Below, in pieces: positions 34,688 to 47,560 of a DNA stretch of 64,000 nucleotides. This DNA comes from Cryptomeria japonica (Eukaryota; Streptophyta; Pinopsida; Cupressales; Cupressaceae): the NCBI RefSeq assembly GCF_030272615.1, contig NC_081412.1, forward strand, positions 100,255,796 to 100,319,795. Reading direction: 5' to 3'. The notes below the pieces were generated by a model. It saw only the letters and a program-made list of their open reading frames with translations, was not told the origin of the DNA and did not search any database. The translations under genes and the position numbers were made by a program. Numbering within the stretch: the first letter of the stretch is position 1; each line of letters opens with the position of its first letter.

Positions 34688-36345
34688 TCATTTTGGATCC
34701 ATGACATTAAATCTTTGATATGTATATCCCCAATACAATAAAGGGTTCCACTCCCTGTCTGAGGGTACAACATAGTTATGTAAGTATAATTCACATAGGA
34801 AATTCTTCACAGCAGGTGGAGAGGTTTGGTAAGCATAAAAGAATTCTTCAAGTGTTTCTAAAGAGGGGTTAAGGTCCCTAACAATGTAGTTTAGTTTGAA
34901 GTTCAGATACCACTCTTTCAAATGTCCTGCATAAACTCTTAGAGGTTCCCTACACTGCATCAACTCAGGAACCATACTAGAAATTATTTCTACCTTAGCC
35001 TCTAATTCCTCAATTCTGTTATCTCTCTTTTCAATTTCTTTTTTTTGTTTATCAATAATCCCCTACAACCTAGCCTTCTCTATTTCCCATTGTCTATAAA
35101 ATGTTAAAGAAATAGATAAACTACTTAGGGATGAAGGAGGTATAATAGGTACTACCTTAGACTGTGGGATTTCCTCAATAAACTCCTCAATATGAGATGG
35201 CATCTCTCCAATATTTTCCTCAGGCTACTGTAGAATATCTTCAATAGTTTCTTCAAATTATTGTGCCATAGAAGCAAGATTTGGTAGTTTATCATCAGTA
35301 ACATTTTCTTGGATTTCATCCTCTGCTGGGCTTCCTTCTTCTGAAGTTTCCACTATAATAACTTCTATCGAATTACCCATAAGATGAGTCTTATGTGTCT
35401 TGCTACATGTTCATCTTACATAAACTTTTGGAATGGTTGTAGGAGTTGCTTTAGTTGCTGCAGGAGTTTTTATTTTTGTCCTACGCCTCTTGGCTGGAGG
35501 AGGAATTTGAGTTACCTGTGGGTGGGTCATAAGTTCTTCATCTATTTCATCCCTTTCCAACTCTTTTCCTTTCCTTCACAAAACTTGCGAATCTCTTTGA
35601 AGAGAAGTAGAGGGTTGTTCTTCACTTGATTTCCCTATCTTTTCTTCCATAATAACCACGGCTTCTTCAACAACAAGCAAATCCTCATCTGCAACAACTA
35701 CAGGGGAAGAGAGCTCTGCAACATTTTCTTCTTCAACCGGCGGGTTATCTGCAACAGGGGCATCTTCAACCCTAAATTGTTGTATATCCTCAAATACACC
35801 CCATTCCATTTGTGAAACATCTCTCAGGGACCGATGTACAAGTAGCTTAACCAATCCATGATGGCTAACAGAGCGATTTCTATTTTTTCGCATCTCCTTA
35901 GAACTTGTAGAAATGAGGTGGTATAAGAAATTAGGAACATTCACTCGCCAACCATGCTGCAGATGACTAAGTAATTTAAAATGAGGTGAATACAAATTTG
36001 AATATTTCCCTTCACATGTAATGTATTTCATAACATATAGAGCTACTAGAGGCCATTGTGCTAGTAGAGAAACCCTTCTAGTTACTTGTTTGTCCACCAT
36101 TAAGGGTCCATCTGTGGGAATTGTGAACTCTGCCCTGGTACTCCTTGTATCTTTTGATTCTGGAAAGAGTTCTCCTTCCTACAGCAACCCCATTACTTCT
36201 GCTATTTGCTACTTCGTAGCAATAACCCTCAAACCTTTAATTGTAGCTTCTCCTTCATTAAAGGAATACATAAATTCTGCAGCAATTTCTTCATTACAAT
36301 CCCTGATTCTCAAGAAGTAATCCAACTAGCCATGGTGTCTAAAAT
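34688..36345 (-). pseudogene. Extra ORF of element C at the env position, homologous to LINE ORF H
   Basis: About 550 codons from ATG 36330 (MASW) through a 1-nt shift to about 34688, on the sense strand. N-terminal block: FLRIRDCNEEIAAEFMYSF, IATK-QIAEVMGLL; middle block YSPHFKLLSHLQH, NVPNFLYHLIST, VSHHGLVKLLVHRSL; then a long acidic Val/Glu-rich part, a basic PPAKRRRTKIK motif, a coiled coil (IDKQKKEIEKRDNRIEELEAK), and a C-terminus with LRVYAGHLKEWYLNFKL. No signal peptide or membrane helix, so it is not an obvious envelope protein. The first two blocks align with ORF H of the LINE. Stops are scattered throughout. Function unknown. Confidence 0.75.
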
Positions 36346-36630
36346 AATGCTCACAAAGAGAATCCTACAACAACACTTCATGAACCGTTGGCTCATGACG
36401 AATTGGATCACCACCCATCTCTTACTCTGCTATTTTTTCTCTCTGCAACTAAACCAAAATATCTGATAATCTTGCTAAATTGAAATTCCATCACATATCT
36501 CAATTCTAGCGGCAGAATTTATTATTCACTTGCATGAAATAATAACATAATAAGTAATGATGGGGAAAAAATCAATTTGGAGTACCAAAAAAGACTAATA
36601 ATTAATCACTTTGGAGACCGAACCATAAAG

Positions 36631-36646
36631 CACCCCCCAACTTAAC
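36631..36646 (-). other. Second PPT-like tract inside element C
   Basis: In minus sense AAGTTGGGGGG is identical over 11 bases to the terminal PPT at 34099. It lies between the pol stop (36887) and the extra ORF. Confidence 0.65.
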
Positions 36647-36886
36647 GTAGCATGTGTCCACACAAGCTGACAAGATTTCAGGTAGTGGAGCAGATTTAAA
36701 TAGGATATAATCATAATGAACTAATAAATGCATAATTAAAATAAAACACAATATACACGTACCTGCAATTGTATGAAAATGATGGCGAAATGAAATGAAA
36801 TGACAGGTAAGAACGTGGGATGGAATGTCGTGGATGGGATTTTATGTATGAAGAAGAATATTCCCATATAATATGGAAATATTTTA

Positions 36887-38482
36887 TTATGAAGCGGAAA
36901 ATATGTTCACTGCAGAGGCTGCAGGAACTTTACCTTTATTACCTTGCTCAATTGCAATAGGAAGCTCATGAGTTGCTACAGGCTCATTGTCAGTTGCTAA
37001 AGGAACCTTGTTAGTTGCTGCAAGAACCTCTATGTCACTTTGTGGAGCAAATTGCTGCAACAACTCTTCTTTAGTAGCTGGCTTATGATATAGACATAGT
37101 CGATGACCATTTACTAAGAGTTTAAATCAAACAGGATCAATTGTGGACAAACGAACAACTCCATTCTGGAAAACATTTTCTATCTCATATGGACCTAACC
37201 ACTTGGTTTGAAGCTTTCCCATAGCATCTTTATATCTGGAATCATATAGTAGTGCCCAGTCACCAACTTTGAATTTCTTTTCCCTGATATATTTATCATG
37301 CCATTTTGCTCTTTGATTTTGAATCAATTCTATTTGTTGAACAATTATCTTTCTCCATTCATCTAGAGCATTTAATTGTTGAATGCGTTCTTTCTGTGCT
37401 TCAGACAATGTCATATTTAATTGCAAAGCTATTCTCAGGGTTTTATGCTCAAATTCAATAGGCATCATTGTTGTTTTACCATGAACCATCTCAAAAGGTA
37501 CGAAACCAATTGGTGTTTTCCAAGTTGTTCTATATGCCCAAATTGCTTTTGAAAGCTGGTGAGACCAATCTTTCTTGTGAACATACACTATTTTTGTCAG
37601 AATAGCCTCAAGCTCTCTATTTGTAACTTCTACTTGTCCATTAGCCTATGGATGATATGGAGTAGATTTTTTGTGCCTTATATTGTATTCATTGACCAAA
37701 GTCTTTATCAATGTTGAAGTAAATTGAGGTCCCTGGTCTAAGACAATTTCCCTTGGTACTCCATATCTTGTAAATATCTCTTCATAAAGAAACTCAACTA
37801 CCTTATTATCTCTTACATGTGCCATGGCATGAGCTTCTACCCATTTTCTTACATAGTCTGTACATACCAAGATATAAGATCTACCATTAGAAGGTGGATC
37901 AATTGGGCCAACAAAATCTAATCCCCACTTGTCAAATGGTGCAACTGATATTTCAGGATATAGTGGCATCTCATCAGATTTTGTAGTTCTTCCCATTCAC
38001 TGACATCTGTCACATTTCTGTGTGTACTGACCTACATCCTTATGTAGTATGGGCCAATAGTATCCTGTATTGAGTATTTTCAATGTTGTTCTTTTGGTAG
38101 CAAAATGACCTCAACATGGCTCGTCATGACATGCATGCAGGATGTCATATGTTTCATCTTCTCTAACACATCTTTGCATGACTTGGTCAGGTCTAGTATA
38201 AAATAGACAATAAGCAATCCATGAGAAGTTAAAACTTTTTTCAACTAGCAACCTTCTTTCCTTAGGAGAGAAATAAATTGGCATCTTAGCTGCAACTAAA
38301 TAGTTGGTAATATCAGCATACCAAGGAGTGTGAGATTGAATGAGAAACAAATGTTCATCTGGAAAAGTGTCATCTATTATTGTAGAATCTTCTTGCAATT
38401 GAAGACGTGAAAGATAATATGCAACCACATTAGACTTCCTTGGTTTATCAACAACTGTGATATCAAATTCCTGCATCAACAA
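36887..38482 (-). pseudogene. Element C integrase
   Basis: N-terminal zinc module: HACHDEPC then GYYWPILHKD and CDRC. Core: WGLDFVGPIDPPSNGRSYILV (Asp), REIVLDQGPQF (Asp) and ANGQVEVTNRELEAIL (Glu), so D-D-E is readable. C-terminal part: KWHDKYIREKKFKVGDWALLY and the GPY module WLGPYEIENVF near 37190, followed by a tail to TAA at 36887-36889. Interrupted by stops near 38109, 37997 and 37646. It would have integrated C's cDNA, making the GTAAT duplication. The order PR-RT-RNH-INT is normal for gypsy. Confidence 0.93.
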
Positions 38483-38509
38483 TAACCAGTGAGCTAATCT
38501 AATAGTGAT

Positions 38510-39934
38510 TTATGGCTTATTCATGAGATATATAATTGCAGTATGATCTATTTGCACAAATATGGGATATCCTGTGATATAATGTCTAAATTTGTTAAGT
38601 GCATATATGATAGCTAGCATTTCCTTTTCAGTAACTGTGTAATTCAATTTAGGTCCCTGCAAATTCTTGCTAATATAATATATTGCATTTTCCAATTTAT
38701 CAATTCTCTGTCCTAGCACTGCTCCTATTGTATAATCAGATGCATCTATATGGATTTTGAATGGTAGAGACCAATTTGGCCCTTTAAGAACTAGTTCTTG
38801 AGTCAAAGCATGCTTAAACTTTAAGAAAACTTCATTGCATGTTGGGGTCCATTTAAATTATGCATCTTTAGTAAGCAGTGAATATAAGGGACTTGCAATT
38901 TTACTGAAATCTTTGATAAACATTCTGTAGTATCCAGCATGACCAAGAAAACTTCTTACATCTTTTTTCTTCACAGGGTTATCAATATGTTGAATGAGCT
39001 CAATCTTTGCTGGATACACCTAGATGCCTTGTACATATATATGATGACCAAGGACTATTCCTTCTTCCATCATGATGAAACACTTCTCACTATTTAAAGA
39101 CAAATTGTAGTCTTCACATCACTAAAAAACTTTCTTCAGATTACCCAATGCTTGATCAAATTCATAACCATAAGTTGTAAAGTCATCCAGGTAAATTTCC
39201 ATAATATCTTAAGAAATATTAGAAAAGATAATGATCATTGCTCTTTAAAAAGTGGCTGGATCATTACACAACCCAAAAAGAAGAACAAAATATGCATACG
39301 TGTCACATGGGCGAGTAAATGTTGTCTTCTCTTGATCCTTGGGGGCTATCTGGATTTGATTGTAGCCACTAAATCCATCAAGGAATGAAAAATATCTCTT
39401 ATCAGCTAGAGAATCTAATACCTGATCCACAAATGGCAATGGAAAATGATCTTTTCTAGTTGCTAAGTTTAGAGCTCTATAATCAACACATACCCTCCAT
39501 TTTCCTCCTTTTTTATGGACTATCACCAGAGGTGATACCCATTGACTGTCAAAGATAGGATAGATAAACCCCGCTTCTAACAATTTCTATAATTCTTCTT
39601 TAACTACCTCCTTCAAGATAGGATTGACTCTTCTTTGAGGTTGTTTGAGTGGGCAACACTCATCCTTTATATAAATACGGTGGGTACAAACTACTGGATC
39701 AATCCCATTCATATCCTTGTAATCCCATGCAAAAGCTTTTTTATGAAGTTTCAGCAAGTCCACAAGGCCCTCTTTTTGAGTATTTGATAGATCTCTATTG
39801 ATATTCAAATATTTATTCCATTCCACCTCTATCTTAATAGTAAGATCAATCTGGTTTATATCAGAAAAATGAGAAGAAGATAATTCTCGCGGCAACAGAG
39901 TATGCAATATATCAGTGGTTCCAGGAAAGTCCAA
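38510..39934 (-). pseudogene. Element C reverse transcriptase and RNase H
   Basis: RT N-terminus HKKAFAWDYKDMNGIDP and RRVNPILKEVVKEEL, then VSPLVIVHKKGGKWRVCVDYRAL, FSFLDGFSGYNQIQIAP, LLFGLCNDPATF and the catalytic box IYLDDFTTYG, then LGHHIYVQGI and FLGHAGYYRMFIKDFS. RNase H: PFKIHIDASDYTIGAVL (Asp), YTVTEKEMLAIIYALNKFRHY (Glu) and FVQIDHTAIIYL (Asp). Stops fall near 39585, 39240, 39210, 39120 and 38860. The YLDDF box and overall pattern fit gypsy elements near Athila. Non-functional copy. Confidence 0.93.
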
Positions 39935-40099
39935 ACCTACAATTTTTGCTCTTCTATAAATTCATTTATTAGGATTTTATAAAGAATTGATTCCTCATCA
40001 TATAACTGCATGAGTGGTCCTTGATTAATCATCATAAGGTGAATAATAGAGTCAATTTCTTCAGATTCTTCTCCCAAGATAGGCCAAACAGCTTGTTGT

Positions 40100-40800
40100 T
40101 GTTCAAGCTGGGGTTGTGCTGGAGAATACAAGGCTAATGTTTTTGTAGAACTCCCATCTGAAATAGTCATATCCCCTGATCTACACCCAATATATGCATC
40201 AACTGCGGCAAGCCAAGGTCTACCCAAAATGACCAGATATCCTCCCAATGTTGCCTTTGGAGATAAAATCATAAAGTCTACAGGATATTCCCAGGAATCT
40301 AGAATAACCACTACATCCTCTATGATACCATCAGGTCTCACTGTAGAGCCATTAGCAAGCTGTAGAATTGTGGGTGTAGGCCTTAAACTATTGATCTCAA
40401 GATGTTTCATTACTTCCCTTGTCATTAAATTAATGGTTGCCCCTAAATCAATCAAAACATTTTTTATTTGATTGCCATTAATGACTATACTCACAACAAG
40501 ACTACCTAGATCAGAATACTTTGGAATGACAATCTTACCTAACATAATATCAGCCAGTTGACCCATAACATGCACTTTTTGTGGATCCTTTTTCTTCTTG
40601 CTAGGTTTTTTTAGACATGCTTCTCTCAATGCCTTACCATATATGGAAACATCCTTTATTGCTTGCGACAATAGAATTTTAACACAAATGTGCTTCAGTT
40701 GATCAATAATATCAAATCTTTGTTGTTGTTCAGTGGGGACTTCTTTTTCTTGCAATCTATGGGGAAATGGTGGCAATATTTGATTCTATGGTATTGTATC
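40100..40800 (-). pseudogene. Element C aspartic protease
   Basis: The 279-codon open stretch 40776-39937 covers the protease. Active site region IKNVLIDLGATINLM: in Athila-type proteases the catalytic triplet reads D-L-G-A, as here. Downstream are LQLANGSTVRPDGII (flap region) and YLVILGRPWLAAVDAYI, the conserved GRPW block. The upstream part (FDIIDQLKHICVKILLSQAIKD) is also typical of Athila. It cut the polyprotein. This is the cleanest gene part of C. Confidence 0.9.
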
Positions 40801-42243
40801 TGTTGGATTAGAGATTTCTTGCTCCTCCTGTACCTTAGTGATAACTGGATGAGAGGGATTAGGTAAAGTTGTTCCAGATCAGAGGTGAATGTCATCTAGT
40901 GATAAAGAATAGGCTGGGTACTGATTAACATCAGCTGAATAAGCTGCTTGTTGTTGCTGAGACTTGATATTTGGATTTGACAACGATTGAGTAGGCAACT
41001 GTGTTGGTTTAGGCGGTGTAGCAGTAGCTGCAGGAGGAGGCATTAAAGAAGAAGGTTGTGGTTGTTGAATAGGCGGTTGATAACTAGAAGATTGGGTTGG
41101 CCATGGTTGGCTTCCCCTCCATTGAGAAGTAGGTTGCTAATTCCCTTGAAACTGGTTTCCTTGGCCCTGAGGTGGGTACTAGTTCCCCTGTGGCTGCTGC
41201 CACTGTGGCATTTGTTTAGCAAAATGTTGCCCTTGGCCTTATGAACCATACCAATTTTGATAGTTACCAATATTTTGAGAATACTGTGGTTGCCATTGGT
41301 TATTTGGTGCATACAAATTTCTACTATAACCAGAAAAAGAAAGTGGATCGGGTGGCATACCTTGTCTTTGAAAATTTGGTCTTCTTTGAGCAACATAGAA
41401 GACTTGCTCATCCTCACCTTGAATTGGCTTGAAGTCAGGTACCTCCACGTTTGCAACCATCTTACATCTGCAATCTTTCTTTTGTTGTTTACAATGAGGA
41501 CAGGATTTTGCAAGGAATGCACAACTTCCTCATGCTTCTTCTTAGCTACCAGTGTATCCAACTAGGTAGCCATATTGTTTATAACATCCTCCTTGAAGTC
41601 CTTTAATAGATGACTAAGTTCCAATCTATAATCTCTAGTTCCAGATGCTGATAATGGTGCCCTTGGTTTAAATCTCCTATTCTTCTTAGAAGAAGATCTG
41701 AAATATTTCTTGCAAATTTGTCCTATTTCAGCCCAAGTGGATTGTGTAATGTCACCTCCTCCCATAAGATCCAAGGAATTAGTGCATTCATCACTGATTC
41801 CCCTCAAAAATATCAATTTGAGGGAATCTTCATTGAGAGTTCTATGCTTAGACTTTTTGACACTAAACATAAACCTTTCCAAGTAATCTTCAAGACTCTC
41901 ATCTTCAGTTTGTGTCATTCTAAAGATATCATCCCCATGACGATCAGTACCTCTATAATAATCTTTGTATTTTGCAAGAAATAACCATTTCATCTCATCG
42001 CATGTATTTATTGTGCTACTACCCAAGCTCATAAACCATCTCAAGGATGACTCCTTCAAAGTGGCATGAAAATTTTTGATTCTTTGGACATCTGTAGTAT
42101 AGTCAAAACTCCTACAGAGAACATCAAACTCAAACAAAAATGTGTCCGGATCTTCTGTCACCAATCCATAGAATTTAGGGAGTAAAGGTGTTGGAATGTT
42201 CTTGAGATTAGCATTATCATGCTGATCAGAGATGGGAAACTCA
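40801..42243 (-). pseudogene. Element C gag, main part
   Basis: Capsid-type retrotransposon gag region: DPDTFLFEFDVLCRSFDY, KNFHATLKESSLRWFMSLG, FLAKYKDYYRGTDRH, DESLEDYLERFMFSVKKS and KLIFLRGISDE. The Cys-rich element CPHCKQQKKDCRC near 41475 is followed by a Gln/Pro/Asn-rich tail (41,460-40,900). Several stops and a frameshift near 41565. The N-terminal ~90 codons are on the other side of A at 58199-58480. ACTCA at 42239-42243 is the target-site copy for A. Confidence 0.88.
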
Positions 42244-43404
42244 TGTTAGGTCCAACTAGGAAAGCTAATGTACTGGGAGGGGAGGGGTGAATCAGTCTTC
42301 AAAATTTTTATTGAACAACAATTTTACTGTTAAACATAAACTGAATACTGCTGATCTCATAATATATAATGCTGAAACATAATCACAGAAATAACATTCA
42401 TACAAATTTCACTCCATAACACAAAGATTTTGGTTATGCAGAAACTCTTGGTTAGAGAGAAAAACTATGGTGGGGATGGCACCCACAACTTCATTACTAC
42501 AATAATCAAGATTGCTCAGTTAGAGCTACATGTTTAGCTATTTTTGATAGCTTACCCTGTTAGGAGTACAAAGATCTTTAGATCTACCTTGCTAAAGGAT
42601 TTTACAAACACTTTTACAAAAATGCTATACCTGGTTAAAGGCTTTACAATTTATAGACTTTGTTAGAGTCTTTTACCCTGTTAAAGGTTTCTAACTTAAC
42701 TCAAAATTAAGTCAGTCAAAATCTTTACAAAATATCTACAACTTTACATCTGAAATGTTATAGTAGACTCTATGTGCTCAATATGAAATTACCTTGCTCA
42801 TATCATACCTTAGTAATTAATAAGTCAACTCAGTGACCACTTCTGTATACTCTGTCACTTAAACTATTCTCTGAAAAACCTTCTCAGTGACCTCTGAATA
42901 TCTCTGTTAATCTTCACATCTTATCTTCTCTGAAGATTTTCATATTCAACTCATCATTTTTCCCTCATGATTAGATACTCAAATCATTTTGTATATATAG
43001 ATCTTTGAGATGGTGATCTATTCATGCATCGATCATACAAACATGTTTTATCGAATGAATAAACATAGAAATTATTTTATTAGATAAACTCCCTCAAAAT
43101 CATACAAAATATTTAAATGCAATTTCCTATGTAATGATGGTTTCATGTTCTCGAATCTTGTAACACATTTCACATGTGTGTCTAGGTTTATTGAATCTGG
43201 TAACATGTTTTCACTCGGTTCAGATTGACTCGGTATACCTTCTTTGCTGCTCGGTAGACATAGAACTTTACTCAGTAGATAGCTTGGTGTGTCTCATCTC
43301 GATGACTAGCATTTCTCTATAATCGACACCTTAGTAATTACTGACTAGAGTATATAGAATGACTCTGGGCAAAAAAACTAATGACAACTTAGTAAATAGA
43401 AACA
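42244..43404 (-). repeat. 3' LTR of element A
   Basis: 1,161 bp, from TGTTAGGTCC to AGTAAATAGAAACA, matching the split 5' LTR. Clearly related to B's LTRs in inverted orientation. Confidence 0.95.
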
Positions 43405-43419
43405 ATCTCCCCTTTTGAC
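43405..43419 (-). other. Polypurine tract of element A
   Basis: In minus sense GTCAAAAGGGGAGAT, directly upstream of the LTR start TGTTTC. The same tract precedes B's 3' LTR. Confidence 0.92.
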
Positions 43420-43697
43420 ATTAGTTTGGTATGTCTGACAAAACTCCTTTCAAAGTCATAATACAAAATCTATATACTTTACAAAATAAACTAAAATGAC
43501 AGTATATACATTTGTTCAAATACATACTCAAATGCATACTCCCCTTATCAATATGTTGTATAACTTGATGATCTATACTCTATATTTCATGCTCCTGATG
43601 TTCTATGCTCCCCCTGTCAATTTCAACTGTACACTCGATATATATATTATTAACTCTGTATACTTGGTACACTCCCCCCTTTTGACAAACATCGAAA

Positions 43698-46600
43698 CTA
43701 GTTACCATTTGGTGGGGGAAACTGGTCAAAAATAGATTTATACTTTGTATGAGCATATTTGAGAGCGTTGGAAAGTGCATCCTTGACACTTTCCATTAGA
43801 GAATTCTAAGCGGTAATATCAGTGGACAGTGAGATCAAATCGTCTAAAGTGCTTCCTTCTGCTTGAGTGGATAATTGGGTATTTCGGTTGATCTGCTCTT
43901 GAACTGATGATAAATGGGGAATAAATAATGTCTAAAGAGTCATGATATCCATCCTTATTTTGTGCTCTGCATTCCAAAGTTCTAACTATTGAGCCATAAG
44001 AGTTTGTAGCTTTGTATAAAAATTCTGAATAGAATTTGGCTCGGTAGTCAATTTATTTGAGACATCGGTAATCTCTTTTTCAATGACTTCGGTCTTATTC
44101 TTGATATCTTTGATAAAAGAATGAGAATGTACATAACTCCTAAAATAAATTAAGAATATGTTTGAGTTGAGGGGACAACTCAACAATGAATCCAATAAGC
44201 TTAGTTTTACCTATAGCAATTGCTTTCTGCACTTCTTCAATCATCTTGACAGTTAGCTCTTTTTCTTTCAATTTGCTAAGGTATTCGGATGCTTCTACTC
44301 CTGATGCTTCCAATTGAGTGAGTAGTTCATCCAGTTGCATATGGATGGCAACATCTTTATTTATGGTGGCTTTAAGTAGCATGTCTGTCAATAATGCTTT
44401 AACCTTCTGAAGTACTCAGTTCTTCTTTTGTATAGCTATCTGTGTTTCTTTCTCTGCTTTGGCTTTACAAAGCTCACCGAATTCTATCAGTGCTTGCCAT
44501 TTTAGTTTTGCAATGCCAACATTCGGCAACACAATAGGCTTTGGCAGATCTATCTTGAAACCGTGCTTCTTTGCTTTCTTCTCCTTTGATGATGATGCCT
44601 TCACCGGTTGAATGAGGACAATGGCTTTGGAGACTTTTCCTTCCTCAGTAAGTTGCTCGGTGGAGGCAACACTTTTGTCAGTTCCTGTAGCCTCTATTGT
44701 ATCCTTCGGTGTTTCCTTTCCTTGGGTCTCAGTGGCAATAGTTTCAGTGTTTTAAGGTGCTTGGGAAGATTGCTCACTAGTGGCCTGAGAGGTAGATTCA
44801 CCTTGTGTAGCCTTTTGACCCTCTTTACCTTGATCTGTGTTCTGTGGTTCCTCAGTTGAAACTTGTTGGGTTACTGGAGGATAGGACTTAACTTGTTCCA
44901 AAATTGATTCACTTGATACCAGTTTAGCATAGGCATTCCCTTCTATCATTGCTTCTTCTTGTGCCTCAGTATCCATGACATCCTTATCTAACTAAATAGT
45001 TGAAGCAGGATCTTGCTCGATGATGTCAACTATCTCCACTTCACCTTGAGGTTCTTCAGTCTAAATTCTGAATATATCTTGCCATTTTTCTTTAGTTTCA
45101 TTTTCTACTTCAAGATAAAGGCCATTCATCATTTTCAAGGCCCTTTGCATAACTTGAAAATTTCTTTGGTAGGTTTTCAAATGATCTTTTATATCATCTA
45201 CCAACATATCTGGAAAGAGATGTACCAAAACTCTTTCTCTAATCTGCTTCTCCGAGTCCATAGCATATTTCCATCTATTGTCAATATGAGAGTACAATGC
45301 TTTTGGAAGAAAATCAGTTACTTCGAATGGAACTACTCAGAACTTGAGAAGTGTACACACTACTGACTCTTCTATTTGCCTCTTCTCTTCTTCTATTTTG
45401 GAGTCATACTTTACATATCAAAATGACCCAAATCCACCATATTGTTTTAAATTTGCACAAAAATTATCAACACTGTGTACATCTTCCTTAGTGCTTTTTA
45501 CAATCTGAAATTTATTTGCATCTTCGAACTCTGTGTCACTTGACTCTTTATTCAAAATTAGTCTTCTGGTCATCTTTTTATAAGTTTTTGTAACCTTAGG
45601 AATTTCAACATTTTTCTGCCTCTTACCAGGTGACACAGCAGATGATCTTGTGATCAGTTGCTTTACTAGCAGGGTCAGTGATATCTTGGTTGTATCTTGT
45701 TTCTTCCTTTTCAAAATTTTGCCTTTTGGCAACTCGATGCTTAGTGTAATTGTTGCTTCTTGAGCTTCAGATTCTTTCTCGATTGAAAGTTGATCACTCT
45801 TGGTAGGAGTGGAGGTAGAACCTTCTCCAAAATTTTCAGTTAAATCCTTTATCATTTTGGTGGCTTTCCTAGTAGCCTTAGGTACTACAATGCTCATTTT
45901 TACTTTTTCTTTTACCTCTTCATAGGTACCATACATGATCTCGGTAGAATGCCTTGGAAGTGCTAAGAAGGCATCTATTTTCTATTGAGCAATGTCAAAA
46001 TCAATCTCATAACCCATAGGCGGTAAAGATTAAGTCTTGGGCTCAACTGCATTAACATAATAGTAATCGATATCCAACTCAAAATAGATGGTATCCTTAT
46101 ACTTTTCCACTAGCTGTGGTGGGATCCTGTACCTGCTATGCATCTTTTCTAAAAACTGTTAAAGTAATCATCCATTATCACATTGAAATTATCAGCTAGC
46201 TGATTGATGAAATCATTTATCTAATGGGTGATTGGTCGGTGTAATTCCCAATCAATGTTACCAACTGAAGGAAAGAATTTTTGAAAATAGAAGAACATAC
46301 ACACTAAGAGTGACCTAAACTTTAGTGTGTTAGCAGTATTATTCTTCTTTGGTTTCCTTATTGTGTTGAGATTTTCAAAAAGATTCTTCAACAACACTTC
46401 ATATTAGTCAATTTTCATACCCCTTTCCACAATTTTATAGGCCAAATCTATAGCTGTACACAGTACACTATTTTCTCTTGCCGACTGGAAGAAACAATAA
46501 CCAATAACTCTAATAGCAAAGTTAAGTTATGCATCAATTACATTGTTCAACTTAAGACCTCTGCAATCAGACTCAACTTCGATTAATGTTATCAATTCCT

Positions 46601-47057
46601 TCTGTGAAATCATCTTCTATGCTTGGGCATGGTCAAATATAGGGTATCCGGTTATTATGTGAATAATCTCCTTTGTGATCTTGAAAGGTTGATCTTCTAA
46701 CCACATAAAATCATCATGCACTCTGCTCAAGACAAATTTGACCCATTGGGGTTTGAAGACTAGGGGATAGGTTAGGGCTTCGATCAATCCCTTAATTTTG
46801 ATGTGCTCAAACTTGCTATCCAGAATTCCATCGGTGCACAATTCATCATACATATCCTTAATTTCAGTATAACCTAGCTCTTCAACACGACACTTAGTAT
46901 AAAATCTGACATCTTCAATCAACATAACCCTATCCAAAATAAGAGAGAATGCAGTTTTCTCATCGGGTTCGGATGCCACTTTGGGAGGTAAGGTGTATTT
47001 CACTGACAGCTTCTCAATGGTCTCAACTACAACGGGTTTCTGCACCTTGGGAGCCAT
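43698..47057 (-). pseudogene. Element A ORF2: ~1,120-codon protein of unknown function
   Basis: From MAPKVQKPVVVE at 47057 to the stop 43698-43700. The first 146 codons are open: EDVRFYTKCRVEELGY, IKGLIEALTYPLVF, WVKFVLSRVHDDFMWLEDQ, FKITKEIIHIITGYPIFDHA. Then an Ile/Phe-rich region (LKFAIRVIGYCFF in B), a Lys/Ser/Thr-rich middle (45.4-45.9 kb), a Gln/Thr/Glu-rich segment and a C-terminal coiled coil ending SIFDQFPPPNGN. At least ten stops and shifts. B ORF2 is a homologue of equal layout. The FKITKEIIHIITGYP motif resembles the core of F, H and PMD ORFs. No catalytic motif is visible. Confidence 0.85.
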
Positions 47058-47560
47058 TTCAAACTTGGAATTCTACTTACGGAATAGCTTAGGGTTTCAA
47101 ATAACCAGAAAACACTTCCAACTTAGTAAATACAATGCACATCAGTTAACTTGCTTGAAAATGCATTTAAGATTGTGTGAAATACCTTGAATTCGCTTCT
47201 AGGAATGTTTGATCGCCTTTAATTCGCTTAGCTCTGCTCTTTGAAAACTGGTAAGTGAAAAATGACCACATAGAGTACTTTATATACATCCTTTCGACCT
47301 TATCGGGCTTCGTGCAGTTAGGTATACTAAGCATTAAATGCACTTGGTTCCATTAAACTGACTATCTCCTTTATACGCTTTTACCGACTAGACAAGCTTA
47401 ATGTATTTACTGACTTCTCTAGTAAACCAAAAAGACAAGATAATATTTCAAATTTGCTATTGCATCTTAGCTATGCAGATCTTGGAATTAAGTATATGAT
47501 TAAATAGAAACTGTTAAAATCTAACCTTGTGAGAATGCAGTCCCTTCATACCTTTATTGA
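47058..47560. other. Intergenic spacer of element A between ORF1 and ORF2
   Basis: About 500 bp without coding signal, equivalent to 51888-52392 in B. Possibly an internal leader for ORF2. Confidence 0.6.

Noticed and set aside
34688-36345. Envelope gene of element C
   Set aside because: Right position, but no signal peptide, cleavage site or membrane helix; the protein is acidic with a coiled coil.
41718-41984. Plus-strand ORF inside C gag
   Set aside because: Antisense of the conserved gag capsid block.
43698-47057. Hidden RT or integrase in A/B ORF2
   Set aside because: No Y-x-D-D, D-D-E, H-H-C-C or D-S/T-G motif in any frame of either copy.
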